Assembly: GCF_001187725.1 (NCBI RefSeq)
Contig: NZ_LGIQ01000005.1
Span: forward strand, 557,148 to 621,147
DNA from: Brevibacillus reuszeri
GTDB taxonomy: Bacteria; Bacillota; Bacilli; Brevibacillales; Brevibacillaceae
Direction of reading: 5' to 3'
DNA: 64,000 nt
Shown one piece after another: positions 44,922-53,358 of the stretch (within the stretch, counting starts at the first letter, position 1; every line of letters begins with the position of its first letter). Both the position numbers and the translations under genes were made by a program. The notes below the pieces were generated by a model. The model saw only the letters and a list, made by a program, of their open reading frames with translations, was not told the DNA's origin and ran no database searches.

Positions 44922-44947
44922 TTGATAATAACATTTTGATAATAACA
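44922..44947. promoter_or_regulatory. Tandem 12-bp repeat, candidate NrtR operator
   Basis: TTGATAATAACA occurs twice without mismatch (44922-44933 and 44936-44947), with two bases between copies. It lies just downstream of the promoter, where a bound repressor would block elongation. A further AAATAACG follows at 44954. The natural binder is the NrtR-type protein encoded by the first gene. Confidence 0.65.
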
Positions 44948-44990
44948 AAACACAAATAACGAAATTTGTATGAGAGGTGTCCCAGTTGCC

Positions 44991-45899
44991 ATGAATCATT
45001 CATCGCCTGAAAATAAACAGGGGCAGACAGAGCAGCAGTTTCTTGAAGCCTACGATGTAAGCCAGTTTGAGCGACCTTCCGTTACTGTCGATATGCTTAT
45101 TTTTACCGTCGCTGATGAAGAAGAACAGAACTATCGCAAGCTGTCAGCGAAATCACTGAACATCTTGCTGGTCAAACGTGGTGATCATCCGTTTATCGGA
45201 CAATGGGCATTGCCAGGGGGGTTCGTCTCACCAAACGAAAGCCTGGAAGAAGCAGCCAAGCGCGAACTGCGCACCGAGACGAATATTGACAACATTTATT
45301 TGGAGCAGCTCTACACCTGGGGTGAGGTGGACAGGGATCCGCGCACTCGTGTAATCAGTACCTCATACATGGCATTGGTGAACAGTGAGGCGTTGGAGGT
45401 AGTGGCAGGGGACGATGCAGCAGAAGCAGAGTGGTTCCAAATTGAGGACAAATGGCTTCGAGAAACGAAAACAGCAACACCAGACGGCTCGATCACAGAA
45501 AAATGGTTCGAGCTGCGTCTCCAACATGAAGAAGTGGAATTGACAGCGACGATCAAGGTTACCAAAACGGTCGCTGGTCGAATCATTCGGGAGCATCGAG
45601 AAATTGTCGAGGCGAATCAAATCGCTTTTGACCATGCCCAAATCATTCAGTATGCACTTGAGCGACTGCGCAACAAGATCGAGTACACAGATATCGCCTT
45701 TGCACTCATGCCAGAGCTGTTTACATTGACGGAGCTGCAGCAGGTGTACGAAGTCATTTTGGGCAAGGAGCTGTTGGCAGCCGCCTTTCGCAGGAAGGTC
45801 GCCGATAAAGTCATTGAAACCAATCAATTTCGAAAACACGCGGGGCATCGGCCGTCCAAATACTTCCGCTTTAATCCGGAGTGGATGGATCAGGCATAG
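44991..45899 (+). CDS. NrtR-type regulator (Nudix domain plus winged helix)
   Basis: The protein is 302 residues from ATG 44991. An N-terminal Nudix domain (about 30-190) contains PFIGQWALPGGFVSP and a Nudix box that is degenerate: GGFVSPNESLEEAAKRELRT runs into ETN instead of REUXEEXG. The C-terminal 90 residues form a winged helix (FTLTELQQVYEVILGKELLAAAFRRKV) ending HRPSKYFRF. This is the NrtR layout, a repressor of NAD genes relieved by ADP-ribose. The genes downstream (PARG-like, pnuC, nadR) strongly support that role. Confidence 0.9.
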   Translation: MNHSSPENKQGQTEQQFLEAYDVSQFERPSVTVDMLIFTVADEEEQNYRKLSAKSLNILLVKRGDHPFIGQWALPGGFVSPNESLEEAAKRELRTETNIDNIYLEQLYTWGEVDRDPRTRVISTSYMALVNSEALEVVAGDDAAEAEWFQIEDKWLRETKTATPDGSITEKWFELRLQHEEVELTATIKVTKTVAGRIIREHREIVEANQIAFDHAQIIQYALERLRNKIEYTDIAFALMPELFTLTELQQVYEVILGKELLAAAFRRKVADKVIETNQFRKHAGHRPSKYFRFNPEWMDQA

Positions 45900-45923
45900 C
45901 TCCTTTCCTGGGAGGAAACAAAC

Positions 45924-46769
45924 ATGAAGCAGGGACATAATCGCAGTCAACGCGTAAAAATCGCGGAAGAAACGCTGCACATATTGGAACAAGGATCTTA
46001 CAGAAATGCACAAGGAACGAAGATCATTCTGTCACAAGAGCTGGCGTATGCGATCCAGCATTCTGTCTTGTATCGGCCGGATGATCTGGGGCAACAGGTG
46101 ATAACGAAACAAGGCAATGAAGTCAGAGCGGTGATCGAGGTCACCTCTGAATCGAGCCTGGAAGTAGCCGAACGGCTGGTCGTCACGGAAAATCGGCTGG
46201 ACACGGTCTGCCTCAATTTTGCTTCCGCCAAAAATCCGGGCGGGGGCTTCCTGGGAGGAAGTCAGGCACAGGAAGAAAGCTTGGCAAGATCATCCGGATT
46301 GTATCCATGCATCGTACAGATGCAGGAGATGTACAGCTACAATCGCCAGTTGAAAACATGCTTTTATTCGGACTATATGATCTACTCTCCGCGCGTACCT
46401 GTCATCCGCAATCACGCTGATCAACTGCTGGAGATGCCGTATCTCGTTTCATTTATTACCGCTCCGGCTGTGAATGCAGGAATCGTAAGGGAGAGGGAGC
46501 CGGAAAATGTTGCGAGGATACGGGATGTTATGAAAGAAAGAATTCGCAAAGTGCTGAGAGCGGCTGTTTTGCATGAAAACCGTACGATCATTTTGGGAGC
46601 GTATGGATGTGGTGTATTTCGGAATCGTGCTGAAGACGTTGCGGACTACTTTGCAGAAGTGCTCCTGGAAGAAAAGCTCGCGAACCATTTTGAGCGAATC
46701 GTATTTGCTGTTTACGACAAATCTGCTCGTCAGGAGAACCTGCGGGCATTCAAGGAGAGATTCGCATGA
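45924..46769 (+). CDS. Microbial-type PARG / TIGR02452 ADP-ribose hydrolase
   Basis: The 281-residue macrodomain-like protein has the poly(ADP-ribose) glycohydrolase signature GGG-x7-QEE within NPGGGFLGGSQAQEESLARS, followed by LILGAYGCGVFRN-type sequence (TIILGAYGCGVFRNRAEDVA). These proteins release ADP-ribose from ADP-ribosylated targets in the cytoplasm. Released ADP-ribose is the effector of NrtR in studied species, so its presence in the operon could form a feedback loop. It overlaps pnuC by four bases. Confidence 0.9.
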   Translation: MKQGHNRSQRVKIAEETLHILEQGSYRNAQGTKIILSQELAYAIQHSVLYRPDDLGQQVITKQGNEVRAVIEVTSESSLEVAERLVVTENRLDTVCLNFASAKNPGGGFLGGSQAQEESLARSSGLYPCIVQMQEMYSYNRQLKTCFYSDYMIYSPRVPVIRNHADQLLEMPYLVSFITAPAVNAGIVREREPENVARIRDVMKERIRKVLRAAVLHENRTIILGAYGCGVFRNRAEDVADYFAEVLLEEKLANHFERIVFAVYDKSARQENLRAFKERFA

Positions 46770-47479
46770 GTGCCAAACGATTTGACGTATTTGCTGATTG
46801 GAGCTGGTTTGAGCGTCTGTGGCTACTCTCCTTTACGTTGATTACGGTTTACCTGTTTTTTGCCCTGGATGATACCGTGATTGGCTTGTTGGCGTCGCTG
46901 ACGGGCATGCTGTGTGTGGTACTGGTCGCCAAAGGAAAAACGTTCAATTACTATCCGGGGATTGTCAATGTCGTGCTGTACGCGTTTATCGCTTATGGGC
47001 AAAAGTATTACGGGGAAGTCATGCTGAATCTCCTGTACTTTTTACCGATGCAGTTTATTGGACTTTTGATGTGGCGCAAAAACCGGGTGTCAGAAACGAA
47101 GCAAAACGATGTAAAGGTAACCGTTCTGACCAATCGTGCACGTTTGGGGTGGGGTGCGCTTAGTATTGCAGCGACGATTGCCTACGGCTTGGCGCTGAAG
47201 CATATGGGAGGTGCATTGCCTTTTGTGGATTCCTTGACAGCGGTCCTCTCGATTCTTGCCATGATTTTTATGGTGAAGCGTCTGGTTGAACAGTGGGTAG
47301 TATGGGTCATCATCGACATTTTCACGATTTATATGTGGTTGGTCGCATTTATGGCAGGTGGCGATGATGTCTCGATCCTCGTGATGTGGTGTGCCTATTT
47401 GGTCAATGCCGTCTATGGACTGATGAACTGGATCAAGCAATATCGGCTGCAAAAGGAGGAAAAAGCATGGGTACAGTAG
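46766..47479 (+). CDS. pnuC: Nicotinamide riboside transporter PnuC
   Basis: The 237-residue protein has seven or eight membrane helices, YYPGIVNVVLYAFIAYGQKYYGE in the middle, LLYFLPMQFIGLLMWRKN, and a WVVWVIIDIFTIYMWL helix. It facilitates entry of nicotinamide riboside, which is trapped by the kinase domain of the following NadR. Start and stop overlap the neighbouring genes, showing tight coupling. Confidence 0.93.
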   Translation: MSAKRFDVFADWSWFERLWLLSFTLITVYLFFALDDTVIGLLASLTGMLCVVLVAKGKTFNYYPGIVNVVLYAFIAYGQKYYGEVMLNLLYFLPMQFIGLLMWRKNRVSETKQNDVKVTVLTNRARLGWGALSIAATIAYGLALKHMGGALPFVDSLTAVLSILAMIFMVKRLVEQWVVWVIIDIFTIYMWLVAFMAGGDDVSILVMWCAYLVNAVYGLMNWIKQYRLQKEEKAWVQ

Positions 47480-48510
47480 GCTTCATCGGCGGAAAGTTTT
47501 TGCCTCTGCACCAAGGGCATGTATACGCGATTACCCAGGCAGCCTGCCGCTGTGATGAGCTGTATGTCGTGCTTTCGCATAGTCCAGAGAGGGATCAAAA
47601 GCTGTGCCAGGAGGCAGGAATCAAGGGAATGCCTTACGAGGTCAGGCTGAGGTGGCTTTCCAGGCTCGTCAAGGATATGGAGAATGTCCATGTCATTGAA
47701 GTAGAGGATCGGGCAGAAAGCGATGAGACGTATGATTGGGAGGCTGGGGCGGCAGACATAAAGCGCAAGATCACCAAGAAAATTGATTTCGTATTCAGCT
47801 CGGAAGCCGTATACGAACCGATCTTTCGTCGTCTCTACCCGGAAGCTGAGCACATCATTCTGGACGCTGATCGCTCTCATGTATCGATTTCTGGGACACA
47901 AATCAGAACAGAGGGGATTTTTCGCCACTGGGAGCATATACCGGCTTGTGTGCGTCCTGATTTTGTCAAAAAGGTCGTGATTGTCGGAACAGAGAGCTGC
48001 GGGAAGTCGACCTTGACGCGCTATCTCGCAAAGCTGTACAACACAGTATGTGTAGAGGAATACGGGCGGACGATGTGCGAGGAGATCGGTGGCTGTGAAA
48101 CGATTATGACCAAGGAATTCTTTCCGCACATCGCCTACGCGCATAAAGTGAAGGAATATGAGGCGCAGCGGCAAGCAAACAAACTGCTATTTATTGATAC
48201 AGAGGCGGTCGTTACCCAGTTCTACTCGCAGCTGTATGCTGGTCATTCCTTTACCGTCCTCGACCAAATCGCGCGTGAGCAGGAGTACGATTTGTGGCTG
48301 TTCCTTGCGCCAGACGTGACCTGGGTCGAGGATGGGCTGCGAGTCCACGGAGAAGAGCAGGTACGAAAAGCCAATCATGAGAAGTTAAAGCAGATGGTGG
48401 AGGAGCGCGGCATTCCCTATGTCATGATCTCTGGTACGTATCAAGAGCGTTTGAACAAAGCAATCGAGCAAGTGGACAGAATGCTTCATACGGCTTCCCA
48501 GCAGGCATGA
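47467..48510 (+). CDS. nadR: NadR-type NMN adenylyltransferase / ribosylnicotinamide kinase
   Basis: The protein is 347 residues from ATG 47467, behind AAGGAGG and overlapping pnuC by 13 bases. The N-terminal nucleotidyltransferase (about 1-165) has GGKFLPLHQGHVYAIT and VSISGTQIR. The C-terminal kinase domain (about 175-347) has Walker A GTESCGKSTLTR, VEEYGRT and a LFIDTEAVVTQFY segment. It phosphorylates nicotinamide riboside to NMN and adenylates it to NAD. It lacks the helix-turn-helix of enterobacterial NadR; regulation falls to NrtR. Confidence 0.95.
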   Translation: MGTVGFIGGKFLPLHQGHVYAITQAACRCDELYVVLSHSPERDQKLCQEAGIKGMPYEVRLRWLSRLVKDMENVHVIEVEDRAESDETYDWEAGAADIKRKITKKIDFVFSSEAVYEPIFRRLYPEAEHIILDADRSHVSISGTQIRTEGIFRHWEHIPACVRPDFVKKVVIVGTESCGKSTLTRYLAKLYNTVCVEEYGRTMCEEIGGCETIMTKEFFPHIAYAHKVKEYEAQRQANKLLFIDTEAVVTQFYSQLYAGHSFTVLDQIAREQEYDLWLFLAPDVTWVEDGLRVHGEEQVRKANHEKLKQMVEERGIPYVMISGTYQERLNKAIEQVDRMLHTASQQA

Positions 48511-48567
48511 AAATTTGCTAGACTGAAGTCAGCAAATGATTTTGTCATAAGAAGGGAGCTGTGCGTC

Positions 48568-49155
48568 ATGCAGACGATTGTACAGCCGTCATCACCTTTG
48601 AGCCTGAAGGAATGGGCGGTTGCCGTCAAAGCCCTCGGAGAAGGAGTGCAGATCATCACGATCCGCAAGGGTGGGTTATACGAAGAAACACGAGAATTCC
48701 GCTTGGAAAATAATCAATTTTATTTGTATCCAACGTATGAACACCAAAAGCGGGAAATGATCAAGCCTGATCATCATCATTTGCTGGACGCTACCTATGT
48801 GGGCTGGACGAGTGACCAGAAAACAGTGAAGATCGAATATTTTGCCGAAGTGACTGATGATGTTGAGCTGATGAACGAAGACAAGCTGCGTGCGCTCGCT
48901 CCGCATCACATCTGGACAGATAATTTCGCCGATGTCCGTTTGCACTGGAAGAAAAAGCAGCCCCTTCATATTTTGTTTGTTCGCATGTACCGCTTGCAGC
49001 AGCCAGTTGAAATTCCGATCGAAACCGCTTATCAAGGCTGCAAATCGTGGCATGACCTGCTTGTAGAGATCCCAAGTCATGATTTTGTACCGGTTTTGTC
49101 AGACGATGAATTTGCACAAAAGAAAGCTGTCATCCTGGAAATTCTGCAAAAGTAA
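48568..49155 (+). CDS. DUF1802 family protein
   Basis: The 195-residue protein matches the DUF1802 pattern: SLKEWAVAVKALGEGVQIITIRKGG, then FRLENNQFYLYPTYEHQ and a C-terminal LHILFVRMYRLQQPVEIP. It is cytoplasmic and soluble; the function is unknown. AAGGGAGC precedes the ATG. It lies 57 bases after nadR without a visible terminator and could be read through from the NAD operon. Confidence 0.85.
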   Translation: MQTIVQPSSPLSLKEWAVAVKALGEGVQIITIRKGGLYEETREFRLENNQFYLYPTYEHQKREMIKPDHHHLLDATYVGWTSDQKTVKIEYFAEVTDDVELMNEDKLRALAPHHIWTDNFADVRLHWKKKQPLHILFVRMYRLQQPVEIPIETAYQGCKSWHDLLVEIPSHDFVPVLSDDEFAQKKAVILEILQK

Positions 49156-49191
49156 AGCGAAAATGCTACTACAAATTTGGAGGGGTCTGCG

Positions 49192-50172
49192 ATGAAAGCG
49201 ATATTGGTTACGGAGCTCGGCGGTCCTGAAATGATGAAATATGCAGAGGTCGAAATGCCCTCTATTCATCCTACGGAAGTTTTGATCCGTGTGGAGATGA
49301 CAAGTGTCAATTTTGCAGATATTAAGGCCAGATACGGAAAAAAGGGAGCGGCAAAGCTGCCTTTTATTCCGGGACTGGATGCCACAGGCGTGATCGAGCA
49401 GGTTGGATCGCAGGTTCAGCATCTGGCAGTCGGACAGCGAGTCATTGCCTTTCCTGCTAATGGATCGTATGCGCAGTATATCGTTGCTGACGAGAAGCTG
49501 ACCTTTGCTCTTCCTGATCAGATTAGCACCGAAACAGCTGCGGCTTGCCCTGTTGTATCATTTACTTCCTATCAATTGCTTGCCAAGGTCGCCCGCATCG
49601 AAAAAGGGGAAACGGTGCTGATCCACGCAGCAGCTGGTGGCATCGGGACAACAGCGATTCAATTAGCCAAGCTTTTAGGCGCAGGGCAGGTCATTGGCAC
49701 AGTCGGAAGCAAAGCCAAAGCCGAGCTGGCCTATTCTGCCGGAGCTGACCACGTTATTTGCAATGACAGTGAGGACTTTGTAGAAAAAGTACGCGAGCTG
49801 ACGGACGGAGCAGGAGCAGATATCATTCTCGATTCGATTTCCGGAACCGTGAGTGAACGTAGCCTGGAGTGCCTTGCCTGGTATGGTCGCCTCGTTCATT
49901 TTGGCAATGCCAGCGGTCAAATCGGTCAAATCAAAACTATTGATCTGCACGCAAGCTGCCGCTCTGTGCTTGGCTTCAGCTTTGGAACGACGAGAAAGCT
50001 GCGCCCTCATCTACTCCAGGATACCGCAAAGCAAATACTGGATTATTTGGCTGCGGGAAGTCTGGATATTAAAATCGGGAAGCATTTTGCCCTGGAAGAT
50101 GCAGCAAGTGCACATGAGTGGGTAGAGAGCAGAGCCAGCACAGGCAAAGTTCTGCTCGACGTGCGTTCCTGA
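49192..50172 (+). CDS. Quinone oxidoreductase-type MDR dehydrogenase
   Basis: The protein is 326 residues from ATG 49192, behind GGAGGGG. The GroES-like domain holds FIPGLDATGVIEQVGSQV, and the Rossmann domain has VLIHAAAGGIGTTAIQLAKLLGA. Zinc ligands are absent, as in zeta-crystallin/QOR types. These enzymes reduce quinones or enones with NADPH. The last bases run directly into the GNAT remnant. Confidence 0.92.
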   Translation: MKAILVTELGGPEMMKYAEVEMPSIHPTEVLIRVEMTSVNFADIKARYGKKGAAKLPFIPGLDATGVIEQVGSQVQHLAVGQRVIAFPANGSYAQYIVADEKLTFALPDQISTETAAACPVVSFTSYQLLAKVARIEKGETVLIHAAAGGIGTTAIQLAKLLGAGQVIGTVGSKAKAELAYSAGADHVICNDSEDFVEKVRELTDGAGADIILDSISGTVSERSLECLAWYGRLVHFGNASGQIGQIKTIDLHASCRSVLGFSFGTTRKLRPHLLQDTAKQILDYLAAGSLDIKIGKHFALEDAASAHEWVESRASTGKVLLDVRS

Positions 50173-50195
50173 CTGGCGTAAGTAAACGTCAATAA

Positions 50196-50447
50196 AAAGG
50201 AATCGGGACGGCACTCGTACATAAAGCAGAAGAAACCGCCAAGCAAGCTGGTTGCCATGAAATGAAGCTCGTGACGACCAACGACAACCTGCACGCGCTC
50301 GGCTTTTACCAAAGACGTGGATACCAATTCAACGAGCTGTTCGTAAACGCAGTGGACAAGGCCCGCAGGATCAAGCCAGAGATTCCACTGATAGCGGATA
50401 ATGGAATCCCCATCCGCGATGAAATATTGTTGGTGAAAATGCTATAA
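50196..50447 (+). pseudogene. GNAT acetyltransferase, C-terminal remnant
   Basis: The frame 50196-50447 reads KGIGTALVHKAEETAKQAG, then LVTTNDNLHALGFYQRRGYQ and a C-terminal tail with IRDEILLVKML. That is motif A (acetyl-CoA loop) through motif B of GNAT N-acetyltransferases. A stop codon lies immediately upstream and no start codon is available before it; the N-terminal half that carries the substrate site is missing. It is best read as a truncated pseudogene followed by an intact terminator. Expression from the internal ATG 50262 would give only 61 residues. Confidence 0.8.
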
Positions 50448-50461
50448 GAAATGATGGAAGG

Positions 50462-50494
50462 AAAGGCACTTCTTGCAAAGGAAGTGCCTTTTTC
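50462..50494 (+). terminator. Terminator after the GNAT remnant
   Basis: AAAGGCACTTC (50462-50472) pairs perfectly with GAAGTGCCTTT (50481-50491), with T residues after. Confidence 0.92.
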
Positions 50495-50546
50495 CTCCAT
50501 TCCACTACAGCACCTCATACCACAACACTTCCCAGTCCAAAGTTTA

Positions 50547-50581
50547 TTGACAATCCAAACTGTACGTTTTAAGATTACAGT
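50547..50581 (+). promoter_or_regulatory. Promoter and operator of the Rrf2 gene
   Basis: TTGACA (50547-50552), a 17-bp spacer and TAAGAT (50570-50575). An inverted repeat ACTGTA (50559-50564)/TACAGT (50576-50581) brackets the -10. The half-site CCAAACTGTA recurs at 51065-51074. Confidence 0.75.
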
Positions 50582-50607
50582 ATCGTTCCCGAAAGGACGT
50601 CTGTGAC

Positions 50608-51048
50608 GTGAATAGTGAATTTACTATAGCTGTCCACAGCCTAGCCCTCTTGGCACATGTACCGGACCATATGGCTAGCAGTGAGCTAATCGCAAAAAAT
50701 GTACGTACCAATCCAGCGAGAATTCGCAAGATCATGAGTAGTTTGCGCAATCAAGGCTTTGTGAAAACCAAAGAAGGCATTGGTGGCGGATATATACTGG
50801 CCTGTGATCCAAAAGAAGTGACCCTCGCGCAGATTTATCGCAGTGTTTCCAATGGAACGCTTAAGCCACACTGGTGCTCAGGAGATCCAGAAGAATCATG
50901 TATGGTCTCTTCTAATATGCATAATGTTATGGACCAAATTTTTTGTGAAGCAGAGGTTTACTTTACGAACTATCTGGATCGGATTACGATTGCATCCGTA
51001 CTGGAAAAAATCAAGCAAGGACCTTGTCAGCAAGGTAATGAGGGGTAG
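50608..51048 (+). CDS. Rrf2-family transcriptional regulator
   Basis: The protein is 146 residues from a GTG start. The N-terminal winged helix reads MASSELIAKNVRTNPARIRKIMSSLRNQGFVKTKEGIGGGYILA. Three Cys follow in the sensor region (HWCSGDPEESC and IFCEAE), compatible with a metal, Fe-S or thiol switch as in other Rrf2 proteins, though the spacing does not match IscR exactly. It is followed by an IDEAL-like gene and a thioredoxin-fold gene that share the CCAAACTGTA box. Confidence 0.88.
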   Translation: MNSEFTIAVHSLALLAHVPDHMASSELIAKNVRTNPARIRKIMSSLRNQGFVKTKEGIGGGYILACDPKEVTLAQIYRSVSNGTLKPHWCSGDPEESCMVSSNMHNVMDQIFCEAEVYFTNYLDRITIASVLEKIKQGPCQQGNEG

Positions 51049-51064
51049 GAACTAGATTCCTTAG

Positions 51065-51074
51065 CCAAACTGTA
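51065..51074 (+). promoter_or_regulatory. Second CCAAACTGTA box upstream of the 51109 gene
   Basis: This 10-base sequence is identical to the one inside the Rrf2 promoter (50555-50564). It lies in the 60-base gap between the Rrf2 gene and the following operon and is a candidate half-site for the same regulator. Confidence 0.4.
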
Positions 51075-51108
51075 ACTTTTTTAACAACAATTAAGGTGGT
51101 GCGACAGT

Positions 51109-51501
51109 ATGAATCACGAAGAGCTTGTAGAAGTTGGTGACTGGGTCAAGGGGAAAACCAAAAACGGAGAGTTGATACATGGCTTTGTGGAAAGCACGGA
51201 TTCATTACGAGGCACCGTCAAAGTCTATGTGGTGAATAGCGACAACGATGTTGCTGTAGGGAAAAGCATCGTCACCGTCAAGCAATGGATTGATCTGTTG
51301 CCCCTGTCTTCCTTCGACGATGAAGAACAGCTGAACGACTTGATCGATTTGGCTCTTGTAACCAAGGATAAAGAGTGGTTTACTGAACTATCTGCACAAA
51401 GCGCAACGAAAAAGCAATCGAGCCGTATTACTGAGGAAGACCGTGCCAGAAAATCGGGAGTTCGAAATCGGTTAGGCAGATCAGCTATTTGGGAGCAATA
51501 A
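51109..51501 (+). CDS. IDEAL-domain-like small protein
   Basis: The 130-residue soluble protein has an SH3-like N-terminal beta part (GDWVKGKTKNGELIHGFVES) and then LNDLIDLALVTKDKEWFTEL, resembling the short IDEAL motif of Bacillota proteins (hydrophobic-D-x-A-L-x(3)-D-x(4)-F-x-x-L). The C-terminus is Arg-rich and probably disordered. The function is unknown. AAGGTGG precedes the ATG. Confidence 0.65.
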   Translation: MNHEELVEVGDWVKGKTKNGELIHGFVESTDSLRGTVKVYVVNSDNDVAVGKSIVTVKQWIDLLPLSSFDDEEQLNDLIDLALVTKDKEWFTELSAQSATKKQSSRITEEDRARKSGVRNRLGRSAIWEQ

Positions 51502-51532
51502 CACATTTACAATAAAGGCAGGGGAATGTACG

Positions 51533-52096
51533 ATGGCAACGGTTGATCAAAGCGCTTGGTTTGAAAAAGGCATGACATTTGCACAGTATTTGGAAAGCAT
51601 GAAGGTAAATCGTGACGAATTGACACGCGTTTATGAACAGCTCGAATTTACCGATGAAGATCGTGCTCTTTGGCAAGAGCTCGCTGCGAAAAGCAGCAAA
51701 GGAATCGTTCTTACGGCTGACTGGTGTGGAGACGCTGCGCTGAACGTTCCTGTTTTGCAGCGCATTGCCGAAGCGGCTAATCTCGAATGGCGGTATCTCA
51801 TTCGAGACGAAAATCTGGAGCTGATGGATCAGTATTTGACCAACGGGACATCCCGAGCCATTCCGATTTTCATTTTCCTCGATGAGGAAGGACGAGAAAC
51901 GGCAGTATGGGGACCGCGAGCACCAGAAGTGCAGGAGATGATTACTTCTTTGAGAACGACACTGCCAGCCGCAGATGCGCCTGATTTTGAAGAAAAGCAA
52001 AAGCAACTGTATCGTTCCTTCAAAGAAACCATCACCTCCGACCCAACTATCTGGCGTGCTGTTATTGAAAGTGTGAAAGCAAAGCTAAAAGGATAA
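51533..52096 (+). CDS. Thioredoxin-fold protein lacking the second active-site Cys
   Basis: The 187-residue protein has a thioredoxin fold with IVLTADWCGDAALNVPVLQR; the usual WCGDC reads WCGDA, so only the first Cys remains. A cis-Pro loop SRAIPIFIFLDEEG follows. Single-Cys members cannot make an internal disulfide and may act as a bacilliredoxin-like or thiol-transfer protein. There is no signal peptide, and the gene lies between the IDEAL-like gene and an MFS exporter under the likely Rrf2 control. Confidence 0.83.
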   Translation: MATVDQSAWFEKGMTFAQYLESMKVNRDELTRVYEQLEFTDEDRALWQELAAKSSKGIVLTADWCGDAALNVPVLQRIAEAANLEWRYLIRDENLELMDQYLTNGTSRAIPIFIFLDEEGRETAVWGPRAPEVQEMITSLRTTLPAADAPDFEEKQKQLYRSFKETITSDPTIWRAVIESVKAKLKG

Positions 52097-52141
52097 AGAG
52101 AGAGAAAAAATCTATAAACGGATAGGAATGGATAAACGAAT

Positions 52142-53341
52142 ATGAGTTCTTCAGGGAATAGTCAACGACCGATTCTCTTTTTGATGATTAATATGTTTAT
52201 TGCAATGCTGGGAATCGGCCTAATTATTCCGATTCTGCCCGAGTTTTTAAAAGAGTTCGGCGCGGGTGGAAAAACAGCCGGTTACCTGGTTGCTGCATTT
52301 GGATTAACCCAGTTTCTCTTTTCACCCATAGCAGGGGAATGGTCAGATAAATACGGTCGAAAAATCATGATCGTAGCGGGTCTCGTGCTTTTTACGATTT
52401 CCAATCTGATTTTTGCCTTGGCTGAGCATACATGGGTACTCTACCTCTCGCGTCTGATCGGGGGGATTGGCGCAGCAGCGATGATTCCATCCATGCTTGC
52501 GTATGTAGCTGATATTACGTCCGAAGAAAATCGTGGAAAAGGTCTGGGACTTCTTGGTGCTGCCATGTCTCTCGGATTCGTTATTGGACCTGGAATCGGC
52601 GGTTTTCTCGCCGAGCTGGGATTGCGGATGCCGTTTTATATTTCCGCAGCGGTTGGTGCTGTAGCCGCGATTGGCTCCATGCTTTTCTTGACTGAATCGC
52701 TTGCCAAAGAAAAACAACTGGCGGCACGAAACGATAAGTCAAAGAAGGAAAACATTTTTATTCAGCTCGGTACTTCCTTCCGTTCCTCGTATTTCATCAT
52801 GCTCGTGCTGATTTTCACCATGACCTTTGGATTAGCGAATTTTGAAGTCATCTTCCCGCTGTTCGTAGATGCCAAGTTTGGCTATACACCGCGTGATATT
52901 TCAATCATTATCACTATCGGGGCACTTGCCGGAACGATCGTTCAGGCAGCGCTGATTGGCAAGCTCATTACTCGTTTTGGCGAGAAAAAGCTGATCAACT
53001 GGACCTTCTTCTTTTCCGCTGTGTCTATGGTATTGATGCTATTGTCAGGAAATTTCTGGTATATGCTCGTGCTTACTGTTCTGTTCTTCACACTGACCTC
53101 GATCATGCGCCCGGCGATCAACACGCTGATTTCGAAGCGAGCTGGGGATGAACAAGGCTTTGTGGCAGGGATGAACAATGCGTATATGAGTTTGGGAAAT
53201 ATTTTTGGTCCAGCCGTCGCAGGTACCTTGTATGGCTTCCATTTGAACGCGCCTTACTTGTTTGGAGCGATCATACTGGTGCTCAGCTTGTTCCTGTCGC
53301 GAATAGAAGGCCGCCGCAAATTGAAGCAAGTCGCAGCATAA
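52142..53341 (+). CDS. MFS multidrug exporter (NorA/TetA-like, DHA1)
   Basis: The 399-residue protein has 12 helices. IAMLGIGLIIPILPEFLKEFG opens helix one, GEWSDKYGRKIMIVAG is motif A between helices two and three, and LGFVIGPGIGGFLAE is the motif C of antiporters in helix five, which indicates export. AGGAATGG is a weak ribosome site. It ends with a strong bidirectional terminator. Confidence 0.9.
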   Translation: MSSSGNSQRPILFLMINMFIAMLGIGLIIPILPEFLKEFGAGGKTAGYLVAAFGLTQFLFSPIAGEWSDKYGRKIMIVAGLVLFTISNLIFALAEHTWVLYLSRLIGGIGAAAMIPSMLAYVADITSEENRGKGLGLLGAAMSLGFVIGPGIGGFLAELGLRMPFYISAAVGAVAAIGSMLFLTESLAKEKQLAARNDKSKKENIFIQLGTSFRSSYFIMLVLIFTMTFGLANFEVIFPLFVDAKFGYTPRDISIIITIGALAGTIVQAALIGKLITRFGEKKLINWTFFFSAVSMVLMLLSGNFWYMLVLTVLFFTLTSIMRPAINTLISKRAGDEQGFVAGMNNAYMSLGNIFGPAVAGTLYGFHLNAPYLFGAIILVLSLFLSRIEGRRKLKQVAA

Positions 53342-53358
53342 CGGAATAAAAGAAACGA

